Source: JBAYOE01 sp050950065 (GTDB taxonomy: Bacteria > Spirochaetota > Spirochaetia > Sphaerochaetales > Sphaerochaetaceae). Taken from it: a DNA stretch of 64,000 nt. The translations under genes were made by a program, and so were the position numbers. The notes below the pieces were generated by a model. That model made no database searches, was not told the origin of the DNA, and saw only the letters and a list, made by a program, of their open reading frames with translations. Within the stretch, counting starts at the first letter, position 1. Each line of letters begins with the position of its first letter. The stretch lies in contig JBMNGX010000001.1 in assembly GCA_050950065.1 (NCBI GenBank), positions 62,001-126,000 of the forward strand. Direction: 5' to 3'. Below are positions 1 through 10,200 of this stretch, piece after piece.

Positions 1-822
1 TTTAACTTCAGAGGAGATCGTGCTTTAGAACTCACTAAAGCTTTTGAAGCTGACGAGCTTACTGAATTTGATCGTAAGCGCCATCCAAAAGTGGAATATG
101 CTGGGATGATGGAGTATGATGGAGATCTACACGTTCCAAAGCAATACTTAGTATCACCACCGGCTATCGATCGAACAATGGCTGAATACTTAGTAGCTTC
201 AAATGTTTCTCAATATTCAATTAGTGAAACTCAAAAGTATGGACATGTAACTTACTTTTTTAACGGAAACAGAACTGGCAAATTTAGTGAAGAGCTAGAG
301 ACTTACGTGGAAATTCCTTCCGATATAGTTCCCTTTGAGCAACGCCCTTGGATGAAAAGTGCTGAGATAACAGACAGTGTTATTGAGGCAATTAAAAGTG
401 GTAAATACCAATTCATTAAACTAAATTATCCAAATGGAGACATGGTTGGGCATACAGGGAATATGCAAGCAGTAATTTGTTCAATGGAGGCGATGGATAT
501 TCAACTAAGAAGATTGAAAGCTGCCATTGAAGAGGTTGGTGGAATTTTAATTTTAACAGCCGATCATGGTAATGCCGATGATATGGTAGAACACGATAAA
601 AATGGGAAACCAAAAACTAAAGAGGATGGCTCTTATCAATCAAAGACAGCCCACTCTTTAAACCCAGTTCCCTTTATCATTTATGACCCCAACTACAACA
701 ATGAATACTCGCTAACATTTAACAAAGAGTTGGGAATTAGTTCAATAGCAGCGACATGTTTTAACTTGATGGGTTTTGAAGAGCCCTCTTTCTACGACAA
801 GCCTATTATTAATATGAATTAG
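1..822 (+). CDS. gpmI: 2,3-bisphosphoglycerate-independent phosphoglycerate mutase, C-terminal part (5' end outside window)
   Basis: Glycolytic enzyme interconverting 3- and 2-phosphoglycerate in the cytosol. The reading frame is open from base 1, so the gene is cut by the window edge; about 273 residues are present. The first residues read FNFRGDRA, a conserved iPGM motif. Near the C-terminus TADHGNADDM supplies the metal-binding Asp-His of the alkaline-phosphatase-like domain, and the HSLNPVPF block is also typical. The stop overlaps the convergent membrane-protein gene by 4 bp. Together with pfk and pgi in this window it indicates a complete-looking glycolysis. Very confident in the family; the N-terminal phosphatase half cannot be seen. 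Confidence 0.96.
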   Translation, partial: FNFRGDRALELTKAFEADELTEFDRKRHPKVEYAGMMEYDGDLHVPKQYLVSPPAIDRTMAEYLVASNVSQYSISETQKYGHVTYFFNGNRTGKFSEELETYVEIPSDIVPFEQRPWMKSAEITDSVIEAIKSGKYQFIKLNYPNGDMVGHTGNMQAVICSMEAMDIQLRRLKAAIEEVGGILILTADHGNADDMVEHDKNGKPKTKEDGSYQSKTAHSLNPVPFIIYDPNYNNEYSLTFNKELGISSIAATCFNLMGFEEPSFYDKPIINMN

Positions 823-1577
823 GTGTAGTATTGGGTAAACTTTGTGTTGGGGATAGATAAAATTATTCCCAATGCAAAGACCACAATTGCGACCCAACTT
901 AAAACTAAAGTAGTTGCTAAAATATAAATAACATTTGCTAGAACTATCGCAATAAAGCTAATTAGACGTAAAAGACTTTGACGTGATGGTTCTCTTAAGT
1001 ATAAGAAGACAAATGTCAATAAAGCTATCACCCCGAGCCCTACAGGCACTAATAAGAACTTGTTGATAGGAAACCATAAATGTGGTTGGGTTGGATTTAA
1101 AGCAACAGAGAGGGGAACCATTTTAGCAATTAAAATGGAACTTAGGAAAGTTAAAAAAAGGTAAGGGGCCAACCTCCCTTTATTAATTCCAACATGAAAT
1201 AATCCAATTAGAATTGGCATGATAGATGAGAAAGCTAAGGCAAAGGTGTAAAACTTACCAATTAAGGAAAAGGGTAAAATCGTTGTTGAAGTAGCAACTG
1301 CAAAAGAGGCTAAAGTGAAAACATTTAAAAGTGTTAATGAGAGAAAATAGGGTGGTAACAACATTCGATCAATTTCATTTCTTGAATTACTTGAGAGTCT
1401 TAAAGCGGGAATAGAGCCAATAAAAGTTAAAAATAGGTGAACAATAACAACAACTATTGGATTTAGAGGAAAGGCGTTGGGATTAGCTAAATAGGGTATA
1501 AAAGATAAAAGCCCCATTAGAAAAACTAATGAGGCTTGTATCAACAGAAAAGGAACTTTTAAAAAAGTGGTTCTCAT
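819..1577 (-). CDS. hypothetical polytopic membrane protein
   Basis: I do not recognise this 252-residue protein. It has about seven or eight hydrophobic segments spread over its length (first around residues 8-30) separated by short, often basic, loops, so it is an inner-membrane protein. There are no obvious catalytic motifs. It starts 4 bp after the stop of the upstream symporter gene on the same strand, so the two are very likely co-transcribed and may share a physiological role in solute uptake. Its 3' end overlaps gpmI by 4 bp tail to tail. No function is proposed. Confidence 0.75.
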   Translation of the reverse strand: MRTTFLKVPFLLIQASLVFLMGLLSFIPYLANPNAFPLNPIVVVIVHLFLTFIGSIPALRLSSNSRNEIDRMLLPPYFLSLTLLNVFTLASFAVATSTTILPFSLIGKFYTFALAFSSIMPILIGLFHVGINKGRLAPYLFLTFLSSILIAKMVPLSVALNPTQPHLWFPINKFLLVPVGLGVIALLTFVFLYLREPSRQSLLRLISFIAIVLANVIYILATTLVLSWVAIVVFALGIILSIPNTKFTQYYT

Positions 1578-1581
1578 CTAC

Positions 1582-2823
1582 TTACATCATCTCACGATAA
1601 GGGACCCGATCTTTTGGAGAGAGGACCCTTGAACAGAAAGCAGATCCATAAGCAGCAATTGCAGAGTCGATAAAGATTGAAGTTAATCTAATAACTGGAA
1701 GTAGGATTACTAAGCCACCAATGACAACTTCTAGTGATTGGTAGTTAAATCCTTGTAAGATCATCATCACAATAAAGGGAACTTCAAACATTGGTGAAAA
1801 AGCTGCAGCAAAGGAGAATAGGGCAGAGAACAGAGCAATGTAAATCATTGTTTGTTGTGATAATGGCCCTTGAATTGCTTTAAGTACTTCAATTGTGGTG
1901 TAGGTTGCAACCATTGCACTACCACCTCTACCTAAGATGGTAAATAGGGGAATGCTAATTCCATTAGCTCTTTTACGAACTTTGTTGTTTTGGTGAGAGA
2001 GGGCCATCATTGTAGTAGTTCCATACAACAAGTTTCCTGAGAACCCACTTGCTAACATTGCACCAAATGCACCAAAGCAAACTTTCCAAGGAGATCCACC
2101 TCTAAAGCCGGTAAATATGACGTAGATGATTGGTAAAACTACAACTAAGGTTGCCACTAATAAAGTAGCTAAGCCCAACAAGTACCAATAAGAGTTACTT
2201 AAAAGAGAAGTTAAAGAGAGTGAGTCAAACCACTGGGCGCTTATTAACATCAAGAAGAAGATTCCTAATACTGTAAATATTTTAGCTAAGCGAACCATTG
2301 CCTCTGAAAAAGAGTTTAAAACAACGTAAGCTGGTCTAATCTCCTCTTTATCAGGACGTAGTGTAATTCCAACTAAGAAAGCTAAAACAATTACAGGAAT
2401 AAGAGAAATTGAGGAGACAGTAAATTGGGTAAAAGCGTTCTCAGATAAAAAGAGGGGTTTTAAATTTGAAAAGTCAAAAAAGTTTGTTGCAATAGAATTT
2501 GCAGATCCTCCACTAAAAGATGCAAAGCCTTGAGGGAAAACCATTGTTAATCCCATAGCACCAAAGCTAAGAGCTAAAGTGGTTAAAAGTCCCCACAAAA
2601 CAGTTAGCGAAAAAACTACAGTAGTCTCTTTATGACGCCTTGCTGAGGCAGTTGCCCCTGCAAATAGGGTGAATACCACTGGAAAGAGGATGAAAAGAGC
2701 AAGTTCTCTAACAAATGGTACCGCTACTTGAAGCAATTGATCGTAGTACACCCAATCTCCTAAAAGAAGATGTGCAGCATAGCCAACGAGAATTGCAGAC
2801 GGATAAGTAATCCAAGTTTTCAT
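1582..2823 (-). CDS. dicarboxylate/amino acid:cation (Na+ or H+) symporter family protein
   Basis: 413-residue membrane carrier of the DAACS/SLC1 family, which takes up C4-dicarboxylates or acidic/neutral amino acids with Na+ or H+. Multiple membrane segments are visible, and the C-terminal half carries the family's re-entrant-loop region (a serine/glycine-rich stretch around SGNLLYGTTT, and GRGGSAMVAT near residue 300). The usual substrate signature is divergent, so the substrate cannot be named. The ATG has no ribosome binding site and lies just 7-9 nt after a -10 element (see promoter). The next gene downstream, a membrane protein, follows after 4 bp. Confidence 0.8.
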   Translation of the reverse strand: MKTWITYPSAILVGYAAHLLLGDWVYYDQLLQVAVPFVRELALFILFPVVFTLFAGATASARRHKETTVVFSLTVLWGLLTTLALSFGAMGLTMVFPQGFASFSGGSANSIATNFFDFSNLKPLFLSENAFTQFTVSSISLIPVIVLAFLVGITLRPDKEEIRPAYVVLNSFSEAMVRLAKIFTVLGIFFLMLISAQWFDSLSLTSLLSNSYWYLLGLATLLVATLVVVLPIIYVIFTGFRGGSPWKVCFGAFGAMLASGFSGNLLYGTTTMMALSHQNNKVRKRANGISIPLFTILGRGGSAMVATYTTIEVLKAIQGPLSQQTMIYIALFSALFSFAAAFSPMFEVPFIVMMILQGFNYQSLEVVIGGLVILLPVIRLTSIFIDSAIAAYGSAFCSRVLSPKDRVPYREMM

Positions 2824-2859
2824 ACTAGAAACAGTATCCCATCATAATCTATAAGTCAA
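2824..2859 (-). promoter_or_regulatory. promoter of the DAACS symporter gene, predicted leaderless
   Basis: On the minus strand TTGACT (2854-2859) is followed after 17 nt by TACTGT (2831-2836); an overlapping extended -10, TGG+GATACT (GATACT at 2833-2838), is an alternative. Only 7-9 nt separate either -10 from the ATG and there is no Shine-Dalgarno sequence, so the transcript should start at or within a few nt of the start codon. The -35 overlaps the stop codon of the upstream GH13 gene. Confidence 0.5.
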
Positions 2860-5800
2860 TTAACATAATCAATTAACTGATTGACTTTATAGTCTGAAAA
2901 GAGGTCTCCTTCGAGCCAACAGCGTACCATTTCGGCAATAATCTTCTTATCTGCTAGCTTTTGTAGACACGCATTTAAGCCAATTAAGTAGATGGTCTCT
3001 TGAAAAGATTCTTTTTTGTACCACGCTACATTGTTATATAAATTATACCCTATTAAGGCTCTAAAATCCTCTTCTTCTAATAACAATTTTAACAACTCTT
3101 TGAAGTTTGGATTTTCTTTAGATAATTCACTTTCGACACTACTAAAACTTTTTGTTAAAAGGGCTGCTTTTTTCAAATGGAGGGCAAACTCATAATCATT
3201 AAGGTGATTTTGAGATGCTCCGTAGTAAAATAGTCTTTCCACCATAAGTTGTTCAATCACGCCAATTATTTCTGAAAGGCTACTTTGTTGATCTATGAAA
3301 GGTAAAAGAAGTAGTGATGTTTGATACATCAAAGCCAGCTCTTCCATCACCTTTGCCCCATTAATCAATATTGAAGAAGATCCCTCTAGGGAGAAACACT
3401 CAACCAAACTCTCCATGCTATCTAAGATATCACGAGGTTGTACCTCCCTTTTTAAAGGGGGGAGGTTGTTTAGTTTTTGAGGTGTCAAAGATTCATACAA
3501 AGCTGTCAATCTCGCATAAGCTTCGCCTGCTAAAAGGACAAATTTTCTAACATCTTTCCCTTTAACTTGGTTTGTTGTGAAGATAGTTTTTAAAGTTGAA
3601 ATCATATCTTCGCTGCTAAAATTTTCAACAGCTTTATGTAATGGTTTTAATCTAATAGCACGCAGTTCATTCTCTAAGTTAGCTGTCCCATTGCCTCCAA
3701 GCATCTGATAAAGTTGCTCGTAAGTTCCATCCTCATCAACAACTTCTCTAATATTTAGAAGGATTTTCACCTCATAACCATTTAAAGAGGCCCAATACCC
3801 CTCATCAAAAATAGCCATTGAAGGAATTATGTAGGTTAAGTTTTCAACAAATGATTGGTATAAGACAAAACGACTTCTTTGTGCAGTTAAGTTTAAACTC
3901 TCAGCTAAAGAGATCTTACGACTACTTCTTGAACCATCTTCGTTACGAACCATTTTCGCAGTTGAGTGGAAAATATGACCTTGAGCTCTCTCATACTGGT
4001 TGTTGTACAACACTAAAGCTTTAGAAGAGTCAACTCCATTAACATAGGCAAAAACAGACTCAACAACAGAGCCGTTATTGTTCAAATCAAAAAGTTCAAA
4101 ATATTGTGACTCACTAAAAAGGTATCTGAGTTTTAATAGGGGGAATATTCTTTTGTAATGCTCATTTACTAAGTGTTCATCAGCAAACTCATTCCAATAA
4201 GCTCTTTGGTACTCCATCCCATACTTTTCATGGAACCCCTCAATTTGACCATGTCCAAACATTGGAAGACCAGGCATTGTTGCCAACAAGGTACAAACAC
4301 CAAAGTATTTATCACCATTACCAAACTGGGCAATGGCAGTCTCTTCGTCAGGGTTGTTCATAAAGTTTACAAATCTTTTAAGAATCTCTGGATCAAAAGA
4401 GAGGGTATTTTTAATTGTATCTCGATACTTTTTATTCTCCTCATCTTTAAGCATGTTCATAAAAGCACTGTTGTATACTCGGTGCATCCCTAAAGTGCGG
4501 ACAAAATACCCTTCCATCATCCAGAAAGCTTCAGCAAGCAAAAGGGTATCGGGAACCTCTTGTGCTACCCGATCAACAACTTCTCGCCAAAACTCAATAG
4601 GCATTCTTGCGTTGAACTCTTCATCACTAAGACCGTGATTAGCTCTTCCTGGAATATCTCCACCACTACCAGGGGCTGGATACCAAAGGCGCTGTACGTG
4701 CCTTTTTGCTAGTGTCATTGCTGCATCAAATCTAATTACGTGGAAGTTGCGAGCAACGTGTAAAATGAGTTGAATAACAGCCTCTCTAGTGTGTGGATTG
4801 AGAAAATCTAGTTGGGCAGTATCATTCCAGGGCATTGTTGTTCCATCGTTACCGTGGAAGATATAAGAAGTTTGTTCTTTTTCTTTATCTACAAACCTGA
4901 AGGTAACAGCTGCATCGCTACGATCGTAGTAGTGATCTTCAATTCTAATATCGTAACGAGGGTCGGTCGATAAATCGGGCCCGTTGTAAGTGTAAGAGGG
5001 AAATGGGGGGTGGTTAACTTGAACAAAGCGTTCAGGGTGGTGTAACAACCAATCGCTATCTAAACCTGTGTGGTTGGGAACCATATCGCTAGCTAATTTG
5101 ATACCCCGCTGTTTACATCGATAATCTAAATTGTGTAAAGCATCCCAACCTCCAATGGAAGTTGCAATGTCGTACCCTTTGAGCGAATAAGCTGAAGCTT
5201 CAGCTTCTGGGTTTCCGCAAAGGTTTTTAATTTTCTTAGAGGCACTACTGCGTTCCCAAATTCCAATCAACCACAAAGAGGTAAACCCTCTTTCTGCTAA
5301 AAGGTCCAACTCCCGATCTGGAATTTTGTCTAAAGTATCTATTTGATAACCGTAAGTTTTAGATAATTGGTCTAACCAAACCAAAGTACTTTTCGCTATC
5401 ATCACAACGTTGGGCATCCAGTTTCTATCTGAACTGTATGCTTCAACCTCTTGTAAAGTTGATAAATCGTATGAGTGAACTTTTTGAGGCCCTGGACCAC
5501 CCCCAAAATGCCCCCCTTTCTCCTCCTCTTTTATAAAGTCTATTGATCTAAGTAAAAACTGACGCAATTTAGGGCTAATTAAAGTTCCCCAATTTCTTAA
5601 AATGTATTCAAGTTGGGCAGTTAAAGAGGTGGGGTGCATTCTACTAGGAGCTGTTAAAAACTGAAATAGATCTTCACTTTCATCAACGAGCTCTTCATTA
5701 GAGGAAAATTCTTCAATTAAAGAGGTTAAAAGTTTTAACTCACTAGGAAAAATTAATCCTGAAGGGGAGATAAAAGGTTTAGCTGCTTTAACCAAAGCTT

Positions 5801-6230
5801 TGTTTTCAACCATAACTCTATGGAGGAAAAAACCTCGAGAAGACTCTTCTAAAAGGTGAGGGGCAGTTGGCTTTAAAGTCTCTAATAGGGGGCTTGGGAA
5901 GTTTTCGCTGTAAAATTGAAGTAGATCATAAGCAGGTTTTTGCTCACTTATTTGTAAAACCATCTTCGAAAAGAAGCGGCTATTTTTAGTTTTTAAATAG
6001 TTTGTGACCAGTTCTTGGTAGAGGATATGTAATAGGGCGGTAGCATTTAACAAAGAGGCAGAGACAAAATCACTAGAGCCAACATCTTTAATCCTTTTGT
6101 TGTAGGTATGGGCAACAATTTTTGCCTGCTCATAAATTTCATCAAGTGAATCTGAATCAACAAAAAGGGGCTCTTTGTAGTTGATCTCATTACGAGTCTT
6201 CAGGGCTATCCGCATATCACGTTTTTCCAT
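2856..6230 (-). CDS. GH13 (alpha-amylase superfamily) glycoside hydrolase/transglycosidase with long flanking domains
   Basis: A 1124-residue protein with a central (beta/alpha)8 GH13 domain at about residues 260-700 flanked by roughly 250 N-terminal and 400 C-terminal residues of unknown fold. Visible GH13 blocks: DMVPNH (region I), IRFDAAM with the nucleophile Asp (II), LLLAEAFW with the acid/base Glu (III), and, at region IV, NNPDEE instead of the usual NHD, keeping the Asp but with Pro where the transition-state His sits. No signal peptide is seen, so it probably acts on cytosolic alpha-glucan or maltodextrin. A GTG 6 nt upstream was rejected as start because GGGAG lies 7 nt before the ATG at 6230. 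Exact activity unknown. Confidence 0.85.
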   Translation of the reverse strand: MEKRDMRIALKTRNEINYKEPLFVDSDSLDEIYEQAKIVAHTYNKRIKDVGSSDFVSASLLNATALLHILYQELVTNYLKTKNSRFFSKMVLQISEQKPAYDLLQFYSENFPSPLLETLKPTAPHLLEESSRGFFLHRVMVENKALVKAAKPFISPSGLIFPSELKLLTSLIEEFSSNEELVDESEDLFQFLTAPSRMHPTSLTAQLEYILRNWGTLISPKLRQFLLRSIDFIKEEEKGGHFGGGPGPQKVHSYDLSTLQEVEAYSSDRNWMPNVVMIAKSTLVWLDQLSKTYGYQIDTLDKIPDRELDLLAERGFTSLWLIGIWERSSASKKIKNLCGNPEAEASAYSLKGYDIATSIGGWDALHNLDYRCKQRGIKLASDMVPNHTGLDSDWLLHHPERFVQVNHPPFPSYTYNGPDLSTDPRYDIRIEDHYYDRSDAAVTFRFVDKEKEQTSYIFHGNDGTTMPWNDTAQLDFLNPHTREAVIQLILHVARNFHVIRFDAAMTLAKRHVQRLWYPAPGSGGDIPGRANHGLSDEEFNARMPIEFWREVVDRVAQEVPDTLLLAEAFWMMEGYFVRTLGMHRVYNSAFMNMLKDEENKKYRDTIKNTLSFDPEILKRFVNFMNNPDEETAIAQFGNGDKYFGVCTLLATMPGLPMFGHGQIEGFHEKYGMEYQRAYWNEFADEHLVNEHYKRIFPLLKLRYLFSESQYFELFDLNNNGSVVESVFAYVNGVDSSKALVLYNNQYERAQGHIFHSTAKMVRNEDGSRSSRKISLAESLNLTAQRSRFVLYQSFVENLTYIIPSMAIFDEGYWASLNGYEVKILLNIREVVDEDGTYEQLYQMLGGNGTANLENELRAIRLKPLHKAVENFSSEDMISTLKTIFTTNQVKGKDVRKFVLLAGEAYARLTALYESLTPQKLNNLPPLKREVQPRDILDSMESLVECFSLEGSSSILINGAKVMEELALMYQTSLLLLPFIDQQSSLSEIIGVIEQLMVERLFYYGASQNHLNDYEFALHLKKAALLTKSFSSVESELSKENPNFKELLKLLLEEEDFRALIGYNLYNNVAWYKKESFQETIYLIGLNACLQKLADKKIIAEMVRCWLEGDLFSDYKVNQLIDYVN

Positions 6231-6283
6231 AATCACACTCCCTATATCTTATCTTTAAAGTATCCCAGCCTATCTAAGGTGAG

Positions 6284-6838
6284 TCAACCTTTTATCTCCA
6301 AAGGCAATGAAGAAACACTTTGATTTGAGTTAAGCCACCTTGTTAACTGATCTTTGATTTTATTAAAAAATGGGCCAATTGAAATTTGTTCATCGGGGGT
6401 AAACTTTGAAAGGACGAAAGAGGAGACTGAACCATGCTTAGGTCTTCCTATTCCAATCCTCAATCTAAAGAATTGATCGCTTTTAAGGTGTTGGACAATC
6501 GATTTAAGGCCATTGTGACCAGCTAGTCCTCCCCCTTGTTGCAATTTTGCACTTAAAAAAGGGAGTTCTAAATCATCGTGAACAACTAAAATCTCATCTG
6601 CCTTTATATCAAAATAAGAGGCCATTTGAGAGAGGCTGTGACCACTAACGTTCATGTAGGTCATCGGTTTTAAAAAGTAGTAAACTCCATTTCCTACGGG
6701 GAACTTACCCCATTGTCCATTAAACTTTGTTTGCCACTGGCCACTAACTAAAAGATCTCCAACCATCCACCCACTATTGTGGCGAGTTTTTGAATAAAGA
6801 GAGCCTTTATTGCCAAGGAGAACAACCAAGCGTATCAT
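6284..6838 (-). CDS. pth: peptidyl-tRNA hydrolase
   Basis: Cytosolic enzyme that releases peptide from peptidyl-tRNA dropped by stalled ribosomes. At 184 residues it has the usual length. Visible motifs: the N-terminal LLGN followed by a TRHNSGW block containing the catalytic His and Asn, KPMTYMN, the catalytic Asp region VHDDLELP, and GLAGHNGLKS. The start at 6838 (MIRLVV) matches the family N-terminus better than an ATG two codons upstream and is the position expected from the promoter, whose -10 ends 6 nt before it. No ribosome binding site is present. It is divergent from the Nif3-like gene at 6889. Confidence 0.95.
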   Translation of the reverse strand: MIRLVVLLGNKGSLYSKTRHNSGWMVGDLLVSGQWQTKFNGQWGKFPVGNGVYYFLKPMTYMNVSGHSLSQMASYFDIKADEILVVHDDLELPFLSAKLQQGGGLAGHNGLKSIVQHLKSDQFFRLRIGIGRPKHGSVSSFVLSKFTPDEQISIGPFFNKIKDQLTRWLNSNQSVSSLPLEIKG

Positions 6839-6874
6839 AATCATATGATACTTTGTTTAACTGACAATGGGCAA
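6839..6874 (-). promoter_or_regulatory. promoter of pth, predicted leaderless
   Basis: Minus strand TTGCCC (6869-6874), 18 nt spacer, TATCAT (6845-6850), then 6 nt and the ATG at 6838. No Shine-Dalgarno sequence. The arrangement TATCAT-6 nt-ATG is identical to that upstream of leuS. A 7-bp inverted repeat (GTATCAT, 6832-6838, with ATGATAC, 6845-6851) overlaps the -10 and the start codon and could be an operator. Confidence 0.5.
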
Positions 6875-6888
6875 TAGAGGAGGTTTAA

Positions 6889-7197
6889 ATGTATATCTTA
6901 GTTTTTCACGTTCCCATTAGTGATAGTGAGAAAGTTAAAGAGGCTGTGTTCAAAGAGGGTGCTGGGAGAATGGGCAATTATGAAGCGTGTAGCTTTGATA
7001 TAGTTGGTAAAGGGCAATTTCGCCCTTTAAAAGGATCAAATCCCCACATAGGTTCAGTTGATAAACTAGAAATTGTTGATGAATTAAGAGTTGAAACAAC
7101 AGTTCAAGAAAAAGATGTTAAAAGGGTAATCAAAGCATTAAAAGAATCTCACCCTTATGAAGAGCCCTCATACCACCTAATTAAAGTGGGGAGTTGA
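6889..7197 (+). CDS. Nif3/YqfO C-terminal-domain-like small protein
   Basis: 102-residue soluble protein resembling the CutA-like insertion domain found in YqfO/Nif3-family proteins (MYILVFHVP at the start, GMGNYE-type turn read here as RMGNYEACSF, and the closing SHPYEEPSYHLI motif, which is highly characteristic). Stand-alone versions of this domain are common and of unknown function. GAGGAGG lies 6 nt before the ATG. It stands upstream of metH with a 51-bp gap and may be co-transcribed with it, without an obvious biochemical link. Confidence 0.85.
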   Translation: MYILVFHVPISDSEKVKEAVFKEGAGRMGNYEACSFDIVGKGQFRPLKGSNPHIGSVDKLEIVDELRVETTVQEKDVKRVIKALKESHPYEEPSYHLIKVGS

Positions 7198-7248
7198 GAA
7201 TAGAGCGACTAATTGATACACTTCACCCACCAATAAAGGGGGCACTCC

Positions 7249-10200
7249 TTGAGTAAATTAGCCGCATTAGAACAATTGGCAAACGAAAAAGTTATTTTGC
7301 TAGATGGGGCTATGGGGACAGAGCTTCAAAGAAAAGGCCTTAGTGATAAAGATTTTACCTTAGATGGCAATGTTGCTTTAGGGTGTAATGAGATTTTAAA
7401 CTTAACAACTCCCGAAACTATTTATGATATTCACCTCTCATACTTAGAAGCTGGAGCCGATATAATTGAGACAAACACCTTCAATTCAAATGTTATCAGT
7501 TTAGATGAGTACAACTTAGGCTCTTACACTTACTCAATAAACTTAGCAGCAGCAGAGATTGCTAAAGCAGCTGTGGAAAGCTACTCAAATGAGAAAAGGT
7601 TTATTGCAGGGGTGGTTGGGCCAACTGGGAAGATGGCTACTATTTCACCAGTTGTTGATGACCCCACTTTTCGTGACGTCACTTTCAAAGACTTTGTTGC
7701 CTCATTTATCCCTCAAATAGAGGGCCTTGTTGATGGGGGAGTTGATCTACTTCTAATTGAGACAGCCTTTGATACTTTAGTTGCCAAAGCAGCTTTAAAA
7801 GCTGCTAACGATGTCTTTGATTCTAAAGGAAAAAAACTGCCAATAATGGTTAGTGCAACTTTTAGTGACCAAAGTGACAGGATGTTAGCGGGACAAACAT
7901 TAGAGGCATTTGTTACCTCCTTAAGCTCTTATGAGCTGTTTTCTATAGGGCTGAATTGCTCTACAGGAGCTCAAGAGATGATTCCACTTATTAAAAGACT
8001 TGATAATGTTTCCCCTTTTAGAATCAGTGCTCACCCCAATGCAGGGTTTCCTGACTTAGATGGGAATTACACTCAAAGTGTAGAAGAGTTAACAACTTTG
8101 TTAGAACCCCTAATTAAAGAAAGAAGGTTAAATATAGTTGGAGGGTGTTGTGGAACAACTCCAATTCATATCGCTGCCTTAGCTAAAATTGTGAAACAGG
8201 GAAAACAAAGAGAGTTAAAAAAACTTAGTTCTATCTCTTTATCAAACTTAGACAATTTAAATCTAGACATTAAAAAACCAATTGTAGTTGGAGAGCGAAC
8301 TAATGTTGCAGGTTCTAGAAAGTTTGCCCGCTTAATAAGAGAAAAGAGGTATGAAAGTGCTTTAGAAGTGGCACGCCAACAAATCTCTTTTGGAGCCAAC
8401 ATAATAGATATTTGTATGGATGAACCTCTAATTGAATCTAAAGAGGCGATGGTAGATTTTTTAAGGATGGCAACTAGTGATCCAACGATTGCCAAAGTTC
8501 CCTTTATGATTGACTCTTCTGATTGGACAGTTATTGAAGCAGCTTTAGAGCAACTTCAAGGTAGGGGGATAGTAAACTCAATTAGTTTAAAAGAGGGTGA
8601 AAAAGAGTTTTTAAGAAAAGCTAATCATATCAACAAGATGGGCTTTGCCATGGTTGTGATGCTTTTTGATGAAAATGGGCAAGCAGAAACCTATCAACGA
8701 AAAATTGACATTGCTAAGCGCTCTTATTCACTTTTAATTGAGAACAATATCCATCCCTCTTCAATTATTTTTGATCCAAATATCTTAACAATAGCAACCT
8801 CAATTAAAGAGCACGACTACTATGCTAAAGATTTTATAGATGCAACTAAGTGGATTAAAGAAAACTTGCCTCAAGTTTCTGTTATTGGGGGAGTGAGTAA
8901 CCTCTCTTTTGCCTTTAGGGGAAACAACTACTTTAGAGAGGCGATGCACGCAGTCTTTTTACATTTAGCAAACTTAGATTATGCAATAGTAAATCCAGCA
9001 ACTTTTTTAGATTACACCACTTTAGATAAAGAGCTTTTTGAGACAATCAAAAAAGTTATTTTAGCCACTTCGGATGATGTGGAAAGTGATCGAGAGAGGA
9101 TGATTAAACTTGCATTAAAAAGTAGCGACACAAAAGTTCAACAAAAAGAGAGTGAAGTAAGCGAGTGGAGATCTTGGGATGTTTATCAAAGGCTTTCTCA
9201 CTCTTTGCTAATTGGAGAAGATAAATTTTTAGAGGGTGATTTAAAAGAGGTTGAAGAGGTAGATCCTTTAGTTCTCATTGAAGGCCCTTTGATGGAAGGG
9301 ATGAAGCAAGTTGGTAAACTTTTTCAAGAGGGGGAACTGTTTTTACCTCAAGTGATTCGTTCTGCTCGCACAATGAAAAAAGGGGTCGATATTATAAAGC
9401 CTCGAATCAAAATTGATGAAAGTAGAAAAAGACGTAAAAAGGTTGTATTGGCAACGGTAAAAGGGGATGTTCACGACATTGGGAAGAATATTGTTGGGCT
9501 AGTCTTAGAGAGTAACAACTACGAAGTAATAAACTTGGGTGTGATGGTTGATGAGAAAGTTATCTTAGACATTGCTTTAAAAGAGGAAGCAGATGTTGTT
9601 GGCCTAAGTGGTTTGATAACCCCATCTTTAACTCAGATGGCAAATGTAAGCAGATTATTTGAAAAAGAGGGGTTAAAAATTCCCATTGTAGTTGGAGGGG
9701 CGACAACTAGTGAGCGCCACACAGCATTAAAATTGGATCCACTTTATTCAGGCGGTGTTTATCATGTAACTGATGCTTCTAATGGTGTTATAGCAATTCA
9801 ACAAATTATAAATAACCACGCCTCTTATAAAAAAGAGATTAAAAACATTTACCAAAAACACCATCAAGAAGAAAGATCTATACAAAATATCTTTACTCTA
9901 AAAGAGGCCCGCTCTAAAGGTTTTATTAAAAAACAAAGTGCCCCTAAAGCAAAAAGTTATGGGGTCCATATTATCGACAATGTCAAAGTTGATGATCTTA
10001 TACCCCACATTAATTGGAGCTCTTTTTTAGCACAGTGGAAAGTTCCCTCTAAAAGTGATGAGGGGAAAAAGTTAATTGATGAAGCTAAAAAGGTGTTAAA
10101 TAGTGATAAAATTAAAAAAGAGTTTAACAAAGGATTAAAAGGGGTTGTGGGAATATTTGAGGTAACTAGAGACCCATTAGATGTAGTTACCTTGTTTGAT

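Noticed and set aside
7198..7248. SAM or cobalamin riboswitch upstream of metH
   Set aside because: Only 51 bp are available and no conserved riboswitch core is seen.
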